64,000 bases of DNA. It comes from Myxocyprinus asiaticus. Its lineage: Eukaryota; Chordata; Actinopteri; Cypriniformes; Catostomidae. Under the pieces are notes generated by a model. The model did no database searches, had not been told where the DNA came from, and saw nothing but the letters and a program-made list of their open reading frames with translations. Below, piece after piece: positions 45,630-58,013 of this stretch. Made by a program: the position numbers and the translations under genes. The first letter of the stretch is position 1. Every line of letters starts with the position of its first letter. The DNA lies in assembly GCF_019703515.2 (NCBI RefSeq), contig NC_059358.1, positions 46,262,594-46,326,593 on the forward strand, written 5' to 3'.

Positions 45630-46075
45630 GGGGCCTGGGTAGCTCAGTGGTAAAAGACGCTGGGTACCACCCCCGGAGTTCGCTAGTTCGAATCCCAGGG
45701 CGTGCTGAGTGACCCCAGCCAGGTCTCCTAAGCAACCAAAATGGCCAGGCTGCTAGGTTGCTGGGGAGGGTAGAGTCACATGGGGTAACCTCCTCGTGGT
45801 CGCTATAATGTGGTTAGTTGTCAGTGGGGCGCGTGGTGAGTTAAGCACTGATGCCGCGGTGGATGGCGTGAAGCCTCCACACGCGCTATGTCTCTGTGGC
45901 AACGCGCTCAACAAGTCACATGATAAGATGTGTGGGTTGATGGTCTCAGATGCGGAGGCAACTGGGATTCATCCTCCACCACCCGGACTGAGGCGAATCA
46001 CTACGCGACCATGAGAACTTAAAAGCGCACTGGGAATTGGAAATTCCAAATTGGGTGAAAAAGGGGAAAAATCCA

Positions 46076-46100
<25 letters not shown>
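45630..46100 (+). mobile_element. tRNA-derived SINE, copy 3
   Basis: This is the same family as 6606-7066 and 32208-32635, with 'cctgggtagctcagtggta' at the head and an A-rich tail that has grown into an AAAT repeat. The flanks 'aaataaattgctgg' and 'aaacaaatagctgg' are an imperfect target duplication. Confidence 0.85.
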
Positions 46101-46106
<6 letters not shown>

Positions 46107-46492
46107 TAGCTGGTTGAGTAAGCCAGCGTCAATTAATAAACAATATTAGTGAAACAAAATAGATGACAAAACACACAAGTAAAATGTATTTAAAAGAAAT
46201 ATATCACAAGTATACATTTTCAAGCACAACATTTTACTAAAAGAATGTAGTTGGGTTTCATAAAACAATAGATATTTTTCCTTTATTTGTACACTTGTCA
46301 AACATATGATTGTCCAATAAAAATCACATTGGTTGATTGAAAGTAATTGTAAAATGGTTTAGAAAAGTAAAGTTACACTGTAAAATCTGGTAACCCGCAA
46401 TTGTCCCCCCAAAGAGCTTTTGATTCATTGATGTTAAATAATGTTTTTGACTTTAGATGTTACCTGTTACCACATAAAGCACATTTTTTTGG

Positions 46493-46495
<3 letters not shown>

Positions 46496-46588
<93 letters not shown>

Positions 46589-46592
46589 TTTT
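46496..46592. repeat. TA microsatellite followed by a T run
   Basis: About 75 bases of TA are followed by about 26 T. A second TA array lies at about 46771-46820 and an ATT array near 46615-46635. Apparent IYIYIY proteins here are artefacts of the repeat. Confidence 0.95.
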
Positions 46593-46766
46593 TTTTCAGT
46601 GTATTTCTGTGTATCATTATTATTATTATTATTATCTAATGCATTGACATTCATACATTTTTAGGTGTGGCTCAAAGTGTCACATTTTTTTTATTTATTT
46701 TTTTATTTTTTTATTTATTTATTTTTAAACAGGTCATTGTGTTATTTTGAGACCATTTCATTGAAA

Positions 46767-46822
<56 letters not shown>

Positions 46823-46976
46823 CAATAATAATAAAAATAAAAATGAATATGCCCCTGAGGGCAAGATAAGTCATCAATATGTTTGTCTGTTTTCTTGGAA
46901 GAGAGAAAGAGTAAAAATAAAATGAAAATCTGCTAAAAGATAATTGTGTCAACTTTTAAGAGTGCACCAACATATA

Positions 46977-47625
46977 GGCTGTGTCTCGTTTGGAAGGATG
47001 CGTCCTCCGGAGGTCGCATTTGTCGGCCGCATACGTCATCGAGGCTGTCTCATTTCATAAAAGCGAGTAGGACACTTTGAATGCAGCCTTCAAATGCGAC
47101 CTTCTTTCACAGGAATTCGGAGGATGCATGAGGTGTATCCTTCGTGGGCACTCACAACCCACAATTCTTTGCTTCAACGGAAAAGTCTAAAAAAATGACG
47201 CCAATTTGCCCGTAAATATGATGTTCAAACACAAGGAATGTTAATTCCCAAGTTGAAGTACCTCAGTAGATGGGTGCAGAGTATATAATATGTATAATTC
47301 TATTAATATATAATTAAAATAAAGTATTAGACTAAAAGTACAACTGTAAAATCTATTTTCTTTTCTCTTTACATCTTTATAACTCTCCTAAAATGTACCT
47401 CATACATTCCCTTCCAAAGGGACTTTGTTCCCTTCTCACTCAAAGCACTGGCGCTTGTTAAAGAGTGGCATGCTGTCATAGCAACCATGTTACGTTCAGT
47501 TTCCGTTTGTCCTACGAAGGCCATCTTGTTTAAACGAGATTTGTTTAAAGGAGGACACTCGGTATACTGCAGCCTTCAAAGGACGCGTCCTACCTAGCAT
47601 GCAACCTTCCAAACGAGACACAGCC
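46977..47625. mobile_element. MITE with GGCTGTGTCTCGTTTGGAAG ends
   Basis: Left GGCTGTGTCTCGTTTGGAAG and the complement of the right end agree over at least 20 bp. Both flanks carry ATA (46974-46976 and 47626-47628), compatible with a 2-3 bp duplication of the Tc1 or Harbinger type. The pairing continues inward ('ggatgcgtcctcc' against 'ggacgcgtcc'). There is no transposase. Confidence 0.82.
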
Positions 47626-47628
47626 ATA

Positions 47629-49085
47629 GATGACCTCAAAGCTAACAGACATGAACTAAAACCCACAGTTCTCTAATTTGGATATTTCAGGTCTGTGTGA
47701 AATCAGTGTGTTTGTGTGTGTGAACAGCAGATGTTATGAAGAAATGGACATTCTCAAGCACATACTGCCAAAAGGACACAAAATGAAAAATATGGCATTA
47801 CTCTTCCCATATAGAGCTTATTAAGCACACACATTTTCTCAAACATACACAAGCAAACACTGCCCACACCCTCATTAGACTCCACAAAAGACTATGATAA
47901 TAATAAACATACGACTGAAAAAAAGAGCATTTTCAGTATTCAATAGCAGTATCCCCTACTCAAACCAATACCTCACACATGTAATACATGCATCTTAGTC
48001 ACTCCTCTTCAGCTGGTCATGGTTGGATCGTCTAGTGTGAAAACGGAGTGTATGTGTGTTCCGGTAACATTCCCCAGCAATGCACACACACAAGATGATA
48101 GCAGGACACACTGTAATTGGTCTTGACAAGCTTTGAGAGCAGTCTGCTGTTTGCAAAATACATTGACGTGCTGGAGATAAAAATATCTTGTCAAAGGACT
48201 TTAGAAGCAAAAAAGAAAGGTAGCAAGACAACATCTGCTCACTTCTGGCATTAATTTTCCCCCTCTGGGAATAATTACAGACAATCCAATAATTCTTGAC
48301 ATAAGCCTTTATTTTGACTGAAATGATACTCATTCCAGCTGTAAATGTAGTGAAATTGAACCAAATGTCACTTTTAGGGGCTGAGTTGTCTAAGCTGTTG
48401 TCAGCATTTAGACAGCAGCTGCTCCATCAGTATTGGGTGAAGCACAGTGGCCAAACTGTGTCAAGACTGATGTTTCTTTGAAGGAAAATCACTGCAAACT
48501 TGTAGTGGTATTAAAATTACAGTCAAACTTAATCAAACTGCAGTACTGGGACTGGACATTTATATTTAAAACTTCAAAGTTTTAAGAGCTTAAAAATAAC
48601 TTTAGGTGCTCAAAGCCTTTACGCAGGATATAAACGAGAGTGTATAGTTTAGACGAAACAAGAAGAAAACTGAAAGAGAAAATAACACTGTTTTACATGG
48701 ATTTCATTGCAAGGTAATATTACTTTTAAAATTAATACATTAAAATACTGTATTACTCCCAAATAAAAGTTATTAATTACATTGTTCATTTTTATGGAAA
48801 GTTATGCCTCAAGCCACCTTTTCACTGTCTCCGACATTCATGTACGACTGTACGCTAGAGGCTGTCGTGATGAACTGTCATGTTGCTCGCAATGGATTTT
48901 ATTCATTGAGGGAGAAGCTAAAGGTTTACCTCAGAATAACATAACTGTGTGTGATTTTGTTGAGCAGATGAATGAATTTAATAAAATTTATGATGATTAT
49001 TCACTTAGTATTTATTATGAATAGTATTATTTATCATTATTGCTGTTTTAACAGTTGCTATTATGATAATCAACAGCAAATCCAT
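47629..49085. other. Intron 2, no gene seen
   Basis: Several open frames of 60-112 codons occur on both strands, but none has a recognisable domain or splice context. No repeat boundary was found. Confidence 0.45.
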
Positions 49086-49093
49086 GCAGGAAA

Positions 49094-49312
49094 ATCCAGC
49101 TTAAGCTGGTAGCTGTATTTTGGAACATGGTAGCTGGTCCAAGCTGGTCCTTATCTGATTGACCAGCTACCATCTTCAAAAAACCAGCCTGACCACCTTC
49201 AGCTGGTATGACAAGCTGGTAGCTGGTCTAAGCTGGTCTCCCAACTTGGACCAGCTAATGACCAGCTTGGACCAGCTCACGGCCAGCTAGAAAGCAGCTA
49301 CCATGTTCCAAA
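49094..49312. repeat. Palindromic agctggt/accagct repeat
   Basis: The outer ends 'gtattttggaacatggtagc' and 'agctaccatgttccaaaaca' are near-perfect inverted copies. The interior is packed with alternating 'agctggt' and 'accagct'. The whole could fold into a long hairpin. It is related to 32886-33090. Confidence 0.75.
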
Positions 49313-49319
49313 ACACGTA

Positions 49320-50065
49320 ATCACGTTTATAGTAATAAAAAAGCGTTTTGTGAAATTTTCACAATGCAAACAATAATTTCTGTCTTCTACGTTCATAATT
49401 GTCCAAAATACAGAAGTATCAGCCGGTCTATTGGCTGTCATTTGTTGGATGTAGTGAAAAGGCAGCTTTAGTTACTTTTGCATTACTCTTTCTCACTGTC
49501 ATTTGAATAAAGCTGTTTCTCTTCGAGAACATGCTATGCTTCATTTGCAGGTGTTTTTTTTTTTTTTTTTTTTTCAAAGTATTTGTCCCTTTTGACCGGC
49601 ATGCTACACTCACACTCCTGAATAGATGGTATGCAGCTTGAAGTGTAGACAGCTTAGTTGAGGGGTTTTAAAACTTTTTGATGCCAAGGACCCCCATTTA
49701 TGACGATGCCCTTGTGAGCGACCACCTTCATAAAATATACAGTAAAGGCTGTATAATGTTCATGTAGATTTTGTATATTTAAATTGTGTGATAAAAAACA
49801 AAACAGTATTAAGTGTGATTGTATAAAAACAACATGTTGTTTGCAAAACTAAATAATAGCCTTTTATATTGTCATTGTACTAAAGCCAAAATAAATCATT
49901 AAAATATTATATGAAAAACACTTACTTTGTATGTTCAATTATGTTGACAGTGGGTTTCTACCGACTATTAGAGTAATGTATAAAGCTGAAGAGAAATAAC
50001 AGAACAACAATTTCAGTTCAAATCTAATTGTGTAGTGCTTTTCACAAAAACAAACACATTTATAA
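49320..50065. other. Intron 2, no gene seen
   Basis: A T run lies at about 49554-49574, and the motif 'tgatgccaaggaccccc' at 49680 resembles a worn dispersed repeat. No exon is seen. Confidence 0.45.
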
Positions 50066-50118
50066 ATACAGTTGAAGTCAGATGTTTACATACACTTATG
50101 TTGAAGTCATTAAAACTC
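50066..50118 (+). repeat. Terminal fragment of another Tc1-type transposon
   Basis: 'acagttgaagtcagatgttt' followed by 'acatacacttatgttgaagt' matches the terminal repeat style of salmonid-type Tc1 elements. It is cut off at the start of the DIRS fragment. Confidence 0.7.
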
Positions 50119-50266
50119 AGTTCCTTATCTGTCACTCACTCGACGTTGTGTCAATGTGGTGACACTAGGGGTCACTCTTGGGAGCCCAAAACACCTCTAG
50201 TCTTTGATAAAAGACCAATGAAAATTGGCGAGTGGTATTTGCATACCACTCCCCCGAAAATACGGG

Positions 50267-50273
50267 TATAAAA
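50267..50273 (+). promoter_or_regulatory. TATA box in the D2 5' terminal repeat
   Basis: TATAAAA lies in 'cgggtataaaaggagctgg' about 260 bases upstream of the gag start. The same block is at the equivalent place in D3, consistent with a promoter in the DIRS terminal repeat. This is position and motif only. Confidence 0.5.
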
Positions 50274-50533
50274 GGAGCTGGTATGCAACCACTCATTCGG
50301 ATTTTCTCTTCGGAGCTGAGCGGTCGATGCTCACTGAGCTGAATTCCCATGGCTCACCTCTGCTGGATCTGATGCCGCATTTCAGCGGCTTCTCCCCCCT
50401 CTGCACTGGTGCACTGCAGAGAAAGCCCCTGGGTGCTTCGGCAGAAATAAAAGAGTATATTCTAAAAAATAGTATATTTCTCTAAAAGAGCGGCACACAC
50501 GGAACGTCTTTTTAAAGACGCGTCTTTTTAAAG

Positions 50534-51955
50534 ATGCCTTTCCATTTGTGTGTTATTCCTGGTTGTGGTCGTTATCTCTCGCCTTCTGACGGTCACGATC
50601 GCTGTCTTTCGTGTCTGGGCGCTGCCCACACAGAGACAGCGTTCGTGGATGGGTCATGTACTCATTGCGAGAACATGTTCATGACAACGATGCAGTCACG
50701 GCTTGCCTTCGTAAAAAAGCAAGCCACCCCAGAGGCTCCCCGCCTCGGTCCTTCTACCTACGGGTATGAGGCCAGCGCGGCTAGCACTGGGGGCGATTTG
50801 GGGACCCCAATGGGACCACCTCCACCAGGTATCCCCCCACGGACCTCCCATTCCCCAGCACGCTCGTCTGCCCTGATCAGGATTCTGGATGAGTCCGCCG
50901 GCTCATCTCACGGTGAGTTTAACCTCTTGTTCGGAGCCCGCAAAGGTGATGAGCTCTCGAGCGAAGCATTGTAGAGCGGGCTCGTCCAGTCAGATGTGGA
51001 AGCCTCAGCTGGGCTCCCCCCTTCAGGTACGGTCGCCCAGTCAAAGGCTTACGCGGAGATGACGGACATGCTTTCCTAGGCAGCCGCGAGTGTCAGGCTA
51101 GAGTGGAACCCTCCACTCTGCCCTGAACCCTCGTGGCTCGATGATTGGTTCCTGGGCTCGCGGCGCCGCTCACAGCCACACCCCACCCCAGTTCCTTTCT
51201 TCCCGGAAGTGCACGAGGAGCTGACAAGGTCGTGGGAGGCACCTTTTACTGCCCAGTCCCTATCTTTCAGCTCCCCCGCCCTCACTACCCTCAGTGGTGG
51301 GGCGGCCATGGGCTACTCGGCGATCCCCCCGGTAGATAAGGCGCTCGTGGTGCACCTATGCCCGCAGAGCGCCACCACCTGGCACGGGTGCCCAAAGCTC
51401 CTGTCCAAGGCCTGTAGGTTTACGTCGTCCCTGACGGCCAAAGCCTACGGTGCCGCTGGACAAGCCACCTCCACCCTGCACGCCATGGCTCTCCTGCAAG
51501 TCCACCAAGCCAAGGTGCTAAAGGAACTGCCCAAGGGCAGTTCCGCCCCGGGATTGATGCAGGAGCTACGCTCGGTGACCGACCTTGCTCTCCAGGTGAT
51601 GAAGGTCATGGTGCGGTCTCTCGGGTGGGTGATGTCCATCTTCGTGGTCCAGGAGTGCCACCTTTGGCTCAAACTGGTCGAGATGGGAGAGGCCGACAAG
51701 GCACGGTTCCTTGGCGCCCCCGTTTCCCAGGTTGGCCTGTTCGGCGACACCGTCGAAGCCCAGCAGTTCTCGGAGGTGAAGCAGCAGACGGAGGCTATCC
51801 GGCACATCTTGCCCCGGCGAGGCTCAAGATCCCGCAGCCCGTCTGCTCATCGCCAAGGGCATCCCCCTGCAGTGACTGCACCGGCTCTGCCGCAGCCCGC
51901 CCACTGCAGGAAGCAGACGCCACCCGTCTCATGGCTGGCCGCCAAGAACCCGTGA
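50534..51955 (+). pseudogene. DIRS gag-like protein with nonsense codons
   Basis: A single frame starts MPFHLCVIPGCGRYLS. It shows a Cys/His cluster (CVIPGC, DRCLSCLGAAH, CTHC) that may bind metal and nucleic acid, then a proline-rich middle (MGPPPPGIPPRTSHSP). A helical C-terminal part follows (VMKVMVRSLGWVMSIFVVQE). In-frame TAG codons occur at 50972-50974 and near 51077. The matching minus-strand copy is at 56742-58013. Gag would package the element RNA. The cluster and position, not a formal search, support the call. Confidence 0.8.
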
Positions 51956-52276
51956 ATGGCTTCAAAGTGCCCCTGAGACAGGTGACACAGGGACGATGAA
52001 ACCAGCTGCTCTGGAGCTGGTAAGCAGACCACTCCATCCCCCGGTGGAGGGCCGGGAGGAGAATCTTTTGTTACCTTTTCATTTAATTTTGCTGCATGCC
52101 CAAGTGGCTGCGGTACCCAAGAGTTCAGCAAAAGAGCGGTTCCCTTGTTCCCTGGGTCACATACCGGTGAGCATGGCCGTCATCACGACCACTGTCCACC
52201 ATTCCATTTTGGCAGGTTTGGCGCTCCAGCGGCAGTCTACCCGCCCCTGCGTGCCCAGCTGTGGCACAAATCTATA

Positions 52277-52400
52277 GGATGTCCTGTAACAGAATTTAAC
52301 AGAAGTCAAATCTACAGGAAGTGTGGGGTGAAATGTCACCTGAGTATCTGGACAAACTGACAGCTAGAATGCCAAGGATCTGCAAAGCTGTTTGGCATTA
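52277..52400 (+). mobile_element. Fragment of the 40630-type Tc1 transposase end
   Basis: 'gtggggtgaaatgtcacctg' and 'gacaaactgacagctagaat' match the complement of 40840-40925. Only the last part of the transposase gene is present, between the DIRS fragment and the hAT element. Confidence 0.75.
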
Positions 52401-52689
52401 AAGACAGTGCTAATGGAGATGAGTATACACTCATACCCAGTACTGTGTACTAGAGCCCGACCGATATGGGATTTTTTAGACCGATACCGATTTTAGAGAT
52501 GGAAAATTCACTGATTACCGATATGGTGGCCGATATAGTTAATTTTTGAGCTGGAATGAAAACAGACCTTTTCTATGTGGATTTTTCACAGATTTTGCAC
52601 CGATATGACTATGCAAAGGTACTCAGAAGGCTGCTTTCTTAAACAGATATTTTTATCAAAGAATATTTGACATTATTATTATACATTGT

Positions 52690-53560
52690 AAACTAATTCT
52701 AGAAATGAACACTGAGAAAATAAAGAATAAATAAAAATAAAATGAATAGCTAAATAAACATCCGTATTGTATGTTTAGTATAAGTCAATTGCTGACCATT
52801 GTGGCGGAATGATCCACCCCTCTGGCTCATCATCGTCACCCCGCCTCTTAGGGCCGCCCTTCAGCCAGGCTCACGACGGGAGTTGGGCGGGAGAGCGAGA
52901 AGAGGTGCATAGGTAATAAGCCTCGTTTGGTCAGCGTTGAATGAAGCACACCTGATGGGGATAATGCTTCATCACCGCTGTCTTTAAAATGCAGTGCACA
53001 CCTCTTCTCGGGGAGCCGGCTTCAAATCTCCATGTGTGCACACACTGGCATCCTCATACGCCCCACGTTTATTATTGTTTCCAATAAATGCCTCTCCGAG
53101 GCTTGACGCCACACCCACTGCATCTGTCTCTTGCTCACCCTGCCACACCATTAAAATAAAGAATAAACAAAATAAAATAAATAGTTAAATAAACATCAGT
53201 ACTGTTTAGTATCAGTCAAATGCTGACCATTAAAATAAAGAATAAATAAAAATAAAATAAATAGCTAAATAAACATCAGTATTACTGTTTAGTATCAGTC
53301 AAATGCTGACCATTAAAATAAAGAATAAACAAAATAAAATAAATAGCTAAATAAACATCAGTACTGTTTAGTATCAGTAAAATGCTGACCATTAAAAAAA
53401 AACGAATAAATAAAAATAAAATAAAAAGCTAAATAAACATCAGTAGTACTGTTTAGTATCAGTCAAATGGTGACCATTAAAATTAAGAATAAATAAAAAT
53501 AAAATAAATAGCTATATAAACATCAGTATTACTGTTTAGTATCAGTCAAATGATGACTAT
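52690..53560. repeat. AT-rich tandem repeats, about 80-85 bp units
   Basis: At least five units carry 'gaccattaaaataaagaata', 'agctaaataaacatca' and 'actgtttagtatcagtcaaa'. They begin near 53148, 53227, 53310, 53390 and 53474. An earlier unit is split by the solo LTR. Confidence 0.85.
52800..53147 (+). mobile_element. Solo LTR, 348 bp
   Basis: It starts TGTGGCGGAATGATC and ends CACCCTGCCACA, with the 4-bp duplication CCAT on both sides (52796-52799 and 53148-53151). It contains AATAAATG at about 53082, a likely polyadenylation signal, and 'tctttaaaatgcagtgcaca' upstream as a possible promoter region. It interrupts the first of the tandem units described next. Confidence 0.85.
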
Positions 53561-53638
53561 TTTAATACTGCCGAGTCAAGAGATAAACAGCAGCAGCAGC
53601 TTGCTATGCAAGTTCAGGGGAAACTTTCAATGGTGGAA

Positions 53639-54025
53639 AACGTTGTGGTTACTTGTGTAACCTCCGTTCCCTGATGGAGGGAATGAGACGTTGTGTCGAT
53701 GTAGTGACACTAGGGGTCACTCTTGGGAGCCCGAGACACCTCTGGTCTTTGATAAAAGGCCAATGAAAATTGGCGAGTGGTATTTTCATGCCACTTCCCC
53801 GGACATACGGGTATAAAAGGAGCTGGTATGCAACCACTCATTCAGGTTTTATGCTGAGGAGCCGATGTAAGGTCCGGCCATTTCAGCGGGTAGTTCAGCG
53901 TTGTGGCAGGAGGAACACAACATCTCGTTCCCTCCATCAGGGAACGGAGGCTACACAAGTAAACACGACGTTCCCTATCTGTCACTCACTCGACGTTGTG
54001 TCGATGTAGTGACACTAGGGGTCCC
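53639..54025 (-). repeat. D3 3' inverted terminal repeat and internal complementary region
   Basis: The tip 'acgttgtggttacttgtgta' is mirrored in the internal region by 'tacacaagtaaacacgacgt'. The internal region then continues into 'ccctatctgtcactcactcg', the complement of the opposite tip. The 3' repeat also contains a TATA-like 'gggtataaaaggag'. Confidence 0.85.
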
Positions 54026-54770
54026 TATACGAAACGCCACAATTGGCTGAACTGTGTTACGTGAACTGGCGGTGTGTGGTGGGCAGACTACTGTGTGCCT
54101 CATAGCCAGCACACCAGGTTGACACGTAACCTCCCCCAACATAGTTATGAGTGTCGAACGGCCCTTTTTGGGGACAAGTCGACTACCCAAAAGACAGAGA
54201 CAGGCTTAAACCAGTCGTGGCCTCTTTTCCCCTTCTTTTTTTCCACTCCCTAAAAAAGAAGGGGGATTATCCGACTGGGCCGCCAGGTCTTCCTCCCAAG
54301 GAGAAGACACAGCGGAGACCACACCTCGCCCAAAGGGGGGGGGGGATATTTAAGTGGAAAAATACATCACATGGTCTTTCCAACCATGTGGAGAGTCTTC
54401 AAGGTAGATCCTGCCCAATGGGGGAGGAGTTACTACAAACATGGAGACTGGGGCAGAGGGGCTCTGCCCAAGGAAGACGCAGTTTGCCAACAGGGAAACG
54501 AATTAGCGGAAGATATATAATCGCATGGGGTTAGCCTTACAGGGAACCGCCACATGCGGAGCACCTACCCCAGAACAGGGCACTTAGTTAGCGTGTGTAC
54601 TGGGCCGGCAGCGAATCTCTCTGAAAACTCGACTGCCACAGGGCTCGGAGGAAGTCAACCAGGGAACAAAGTTTGTGAACACTACTGGGAATTAATGGCA
54701 CACGTCTTCAGCTCCAAGGGAGGTGGAAAGCGCTATGTGCAAGCGATACACCCGGCCAGCTATCCCGGGC

Positions 54771-55790
54771 TTATCCGCTTGTGTTGCGTGCCACTACCTG
54801 GGATGAAACCGGTTCCACCCAGAGGTTGTAGAACCTTGCAAAGGTGTTGGGTGTTGCCCAGCCCGCTGCTCTGCAAATGTCTGTTAGAGAGGCACCCCTA
54901 GCCAGGGCCCAGGGAGCCGCTACACCCCTGGTAGAATGGGCTTGTAGCCCTACCGGGGGCGGGATGTCCTGGGCGACATGTACCATAGTTATGGTGTCAA
55001 TGAGCCAGTGGGCGATCCTCTGCTTGGAGACAGCGCTTCCTTTCTGCTGTGCACCAAAACAGACAAAGAGCTGTTTAGAGATTCTAAAGTTCTGCATGCG
55101 ATCCAAATAGATGCGTAAAGCGTGCACCGGACACAGTGATGACAGGGCTGGGTCTGCCTCCTCCTGGGGCAGCACTTGCAGGTTCACCACCTGGTCCCTA
55201 AAGGAGTGGTGGGAACCTTGGGAATATAGCCAGGTAAGGGTCTCAGGATCACGTGAGAGTAACCCGGACCGAACTCCAGGCACGTTTCGCTGACAGTGAA
55301 CGCTTGCAGGTCACCTACCCTCTTGATGGAAGTGAGCACAGTCAGGAGGGCAGTCTTCAAGAAGAGTGCCGTAAGCTTGGCTGACTGCAAAGGCTCAAAG
55401 GGGGCTCTCTGCAGACCCTGAAGAACTACAGAGAGGTCCAATGAGGGAACGAGGTGCGGTCTGGAGGGATTAAGCCTCCTGGCACCTCTTAGGAACCTGA
55501 TGATCAGGTTGTGCTTCCCTAAGGACTTAGCATCAACTGCGTTGTGGTGTGCTGCTATGGTGGCAACGTACACCTTCAAGGTGGAAGGGGACAGCCTCCC
55601 TTCCAACCCCTCCTGCAGGAAGGAAAGCACTGATCCGACTGTGCATCTCTGGGGGTCTTCCTGACGGGAAGAACACCACTTAGCGAACAGACGCCACTTA
55701 AAGGCATACAGGCACCTCGTAGAGGGGGCCCTAGCCTGAGTGATCATGTCTACCACCGCATCCCGTCCAGGGGCCAGACATGGAGATTCC
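54771..55790 (-). pseudogene. DIRS tyrosine recombinase, one frameshift (D3)
   Basis: On the minus strand it starts near 55765 as VVDMITQARAPSTRCLYAFK, with core-binding SPSTLKVYVATIAAHH. The first catalytic arginine is in TSIKRVGDLQAF. After a frameshift at about 55190-55210 the frame continues with GLQAHSTRGVAAPWAL (HxxR box) and FARFYNLWVEP, holding the likely nucleophilic tyrosine. All visible catalytic residues remain. Because of small deletions upstream, the RNase H tail and the recombinase share one 358-codon open frame beginning at 56260. It is better preserved than the D1 recombinase. Confidence 0.87.
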
Positions 55791-56741
55791 AGACGTCTGT
55801 GCGCGGGTGCCAGATGGTGCCCCGTCCCTGAGAAAGAAGATCCTTCCTCAGGGGAATTCGCCAGGGGGGTGCTGTCACGAGGAGTGTGAGGTCCGAGAAC
55901 CATGCCTGGGCGGGCCAGTAGGATGCTACCAGGACGACCTGCTCCTCGTACTCCCTGACCTTGCACAGGGTCTGTGCAAGTAGGCTCACTGGGGGAAAAC
56001 GCATATTTGCGCATACCAGGAGGCCAGCTGTGTGCCAGCACATTTATGCCAAGGGGGTCTCGGTCAGGGTGTACCAGAGCGGGCAGTGGGGAGGATTCTT
56101 GGGAGGCGAACAGGTGCACCTGTGCCTGTTGAATCGACTCCAAGTCAGCTGGACCACCTGAGGGTGGACGCCCGGCGAAGTGAATCGCGTAGCCGAGTCG
56201 GACGTCCAGACCAGCCCTCACGACGGATTGGAAAGTGCAAACCATGCGTCCAAGTTCCACGCAAGGGGGACCAAAGGGACAACATCATCGGACGTACCGG
56301 CAGGTGGGGCCTCGCGGCGGGGCGGAGCTTGAGGTGACACACCACGTCGTGGCCGTGCACTTACCTGGCTCCTTGTGACCACCCCTGGAACAGCCTGGGA
56401 TGGGGGAGGAAGAGGCCTGTTCTCGTGACCCATGAAGACTGTCACATCAGGGGCGGATTTGTGCCACAGCTGGGCGCTCAGGGGTGGGAGACTGCCGCTG
56501 GAGTGCCAAACCTGCCAAATAGAGTGGTGGACGGTGGTCATGATGACGGCCGTGCACACCGGATACATGATCCAGGGAACAAGGAAACTGCTCTTGCTGA
56601 GCTCTTGAGTACTGCAGCCACTTGGGCATGCAGCGCAATTAAATGCAAAAGGTAACAAAAAGATGGAGAGATCTGCTTACCAGCTCCAGAGCAGCGGGTT
56701 TCGTTGTCCCTGGGTCGCCCATCTCAAGGGCGTTTTGAAGC

Positions 56742-58013
56742 CTTTCACGGGTTCTGGGCGGCTGCAAGACGGGTGGCATCTGCTTCCTGCGGTGGGCTCC
56801 ACACCGGGGCCGGGCCGAAGGGGCGGGCTGCGGCAGAGCCCTTGGCGATGAGTAGACGGGGTGCGGGATCTTGAGCGGTATCAGGATATGCCAGCTAGCA
56901 TCCTTCTACTGCTCCACCATCGAGAACTGCTGGGCAAAGTGTTCGACGGTGTCGCCGAATAGGCCCGCCTGGGAAATGGGGGCAACAAGGAACCGTGTCT
57001 TGTCAGCCTCACCCATCTCGACCAGGTTGAGCCAAAGGTGGCGCTCCTGGACCACTAGTATGGCCATCGTCCACCCGAGAGACCGCGCCATGTCCTCCAT
57101 CGCTCGGAGAGCAAGGTCGGTCGCCGAGCGCAGTTCCTACATCAATCCCGGGGCGGAACTACCCTCGTGCAGTTCCTTTAGCGCCTTGGCGGACTTGCAG
57201 GAGAGCCATGGCGTGCAGGGCGGAGGCGGCTTGTCCAACGGCACCATAGGCCTTGGCCGTCAGAGACAACGTAAACCTACAGGCCTTGGATGGGGGCTTT
57301 GGGCACCCGTGGCAGGTGGCGGCACTCTGCGGGCATAGGTGCACCGCAAGCGCCTTTATCCTCCGGGGGCGGGGCGTGGCTTTGAGCGGCACCGCGAGCC
57401 CAGGAAACCAATCACCGAGCTGCGAGGATTCAGAGAAGAGCAGAGGGTTCCACTCTAGCCGACGCTCGTGGCTGCCCGGGAGAGCATGTCATCATCTCCG
57501 CGTCAGCCTGTGACTGGGCAATCGTTTCCGAAGGGAGGAGCCCAGCTGAGGCTTCCGACTGGACGAGCCCACTCTCCGATGCTGCGCTCGAGAGCTCATC
57601 ACTTTTGCGGGCTCCGAATAAGAGGTCGAACTCACCGTGAGATGAGCCGGCGGACTCATCCAGAAGCCCGATCGGGGCAGACGAGAGTGCTGGGGAATGG
57701 GAGGTCCGCGGGGGGATACCCGGCGGAGGCGGTCCCATTGGGGTCCCCAAAACGCCCCCAGTGCTAGCCGCGCTGGCCTCATACCCGTGGGTAAAAGGAC
57801 CAAGGCGGGGAGCCTCTGGGGTGGCTTGCTTTCTTACGAAGGTGAGCCGCGACCGCAACGTTGCTATGGACATGTCCTTGCAATGAGAACATGACCATCC
57901 ACGAACGCTGTCTCTGCGTGAGCAGTGCCCAGACACGAAAGACAGTGATCGTGACCGTCAGAAGGCGAGAGATAACGAGCACAACCAGGAGTAACACACA
58001 ATCGGAAAAGCAT
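56742..58013 (-). pseudogene. DIRS gag-like protein, frameshifted (D3)
   Basis: The start codon is at 58013, equivalent to the gag start in D2. Pieces in order include KKASH/KQATPEAPRLGPFTHG, the proline-rich PMGPPPPGIPPRTS, KAYGAVGQAASALHAMALLQ and WTMAILVVQERHLWLNLVEM. They are read from different frames with small indels. The stop is at 56742. No function beyond packaging by analogy can be claimed. Confidence 0.8.

Larger units (their letters stand above)
50119..52275 (+). mobile_element. DIRS retrotransposon 5' fragment (copy D2)
   Basis: It begins with the 5' inverted terminal repeat ('ctgtcactcactcgacgttg', then 'gtgacactaggggtcactct') and continues through gag to the gag/RT boundary. 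It stops at 'tgtggcacaaat', before any reverse transcriptase. The sequence runs parallel to copy D3 read on the minus strand. Confidence 0.9.

Noticed and set aside
48001..48333. 112-codon minus-strand frame in intron 2
   Set aside because: No domain, splice context or second copy was seen, so it is likely a chance frame.
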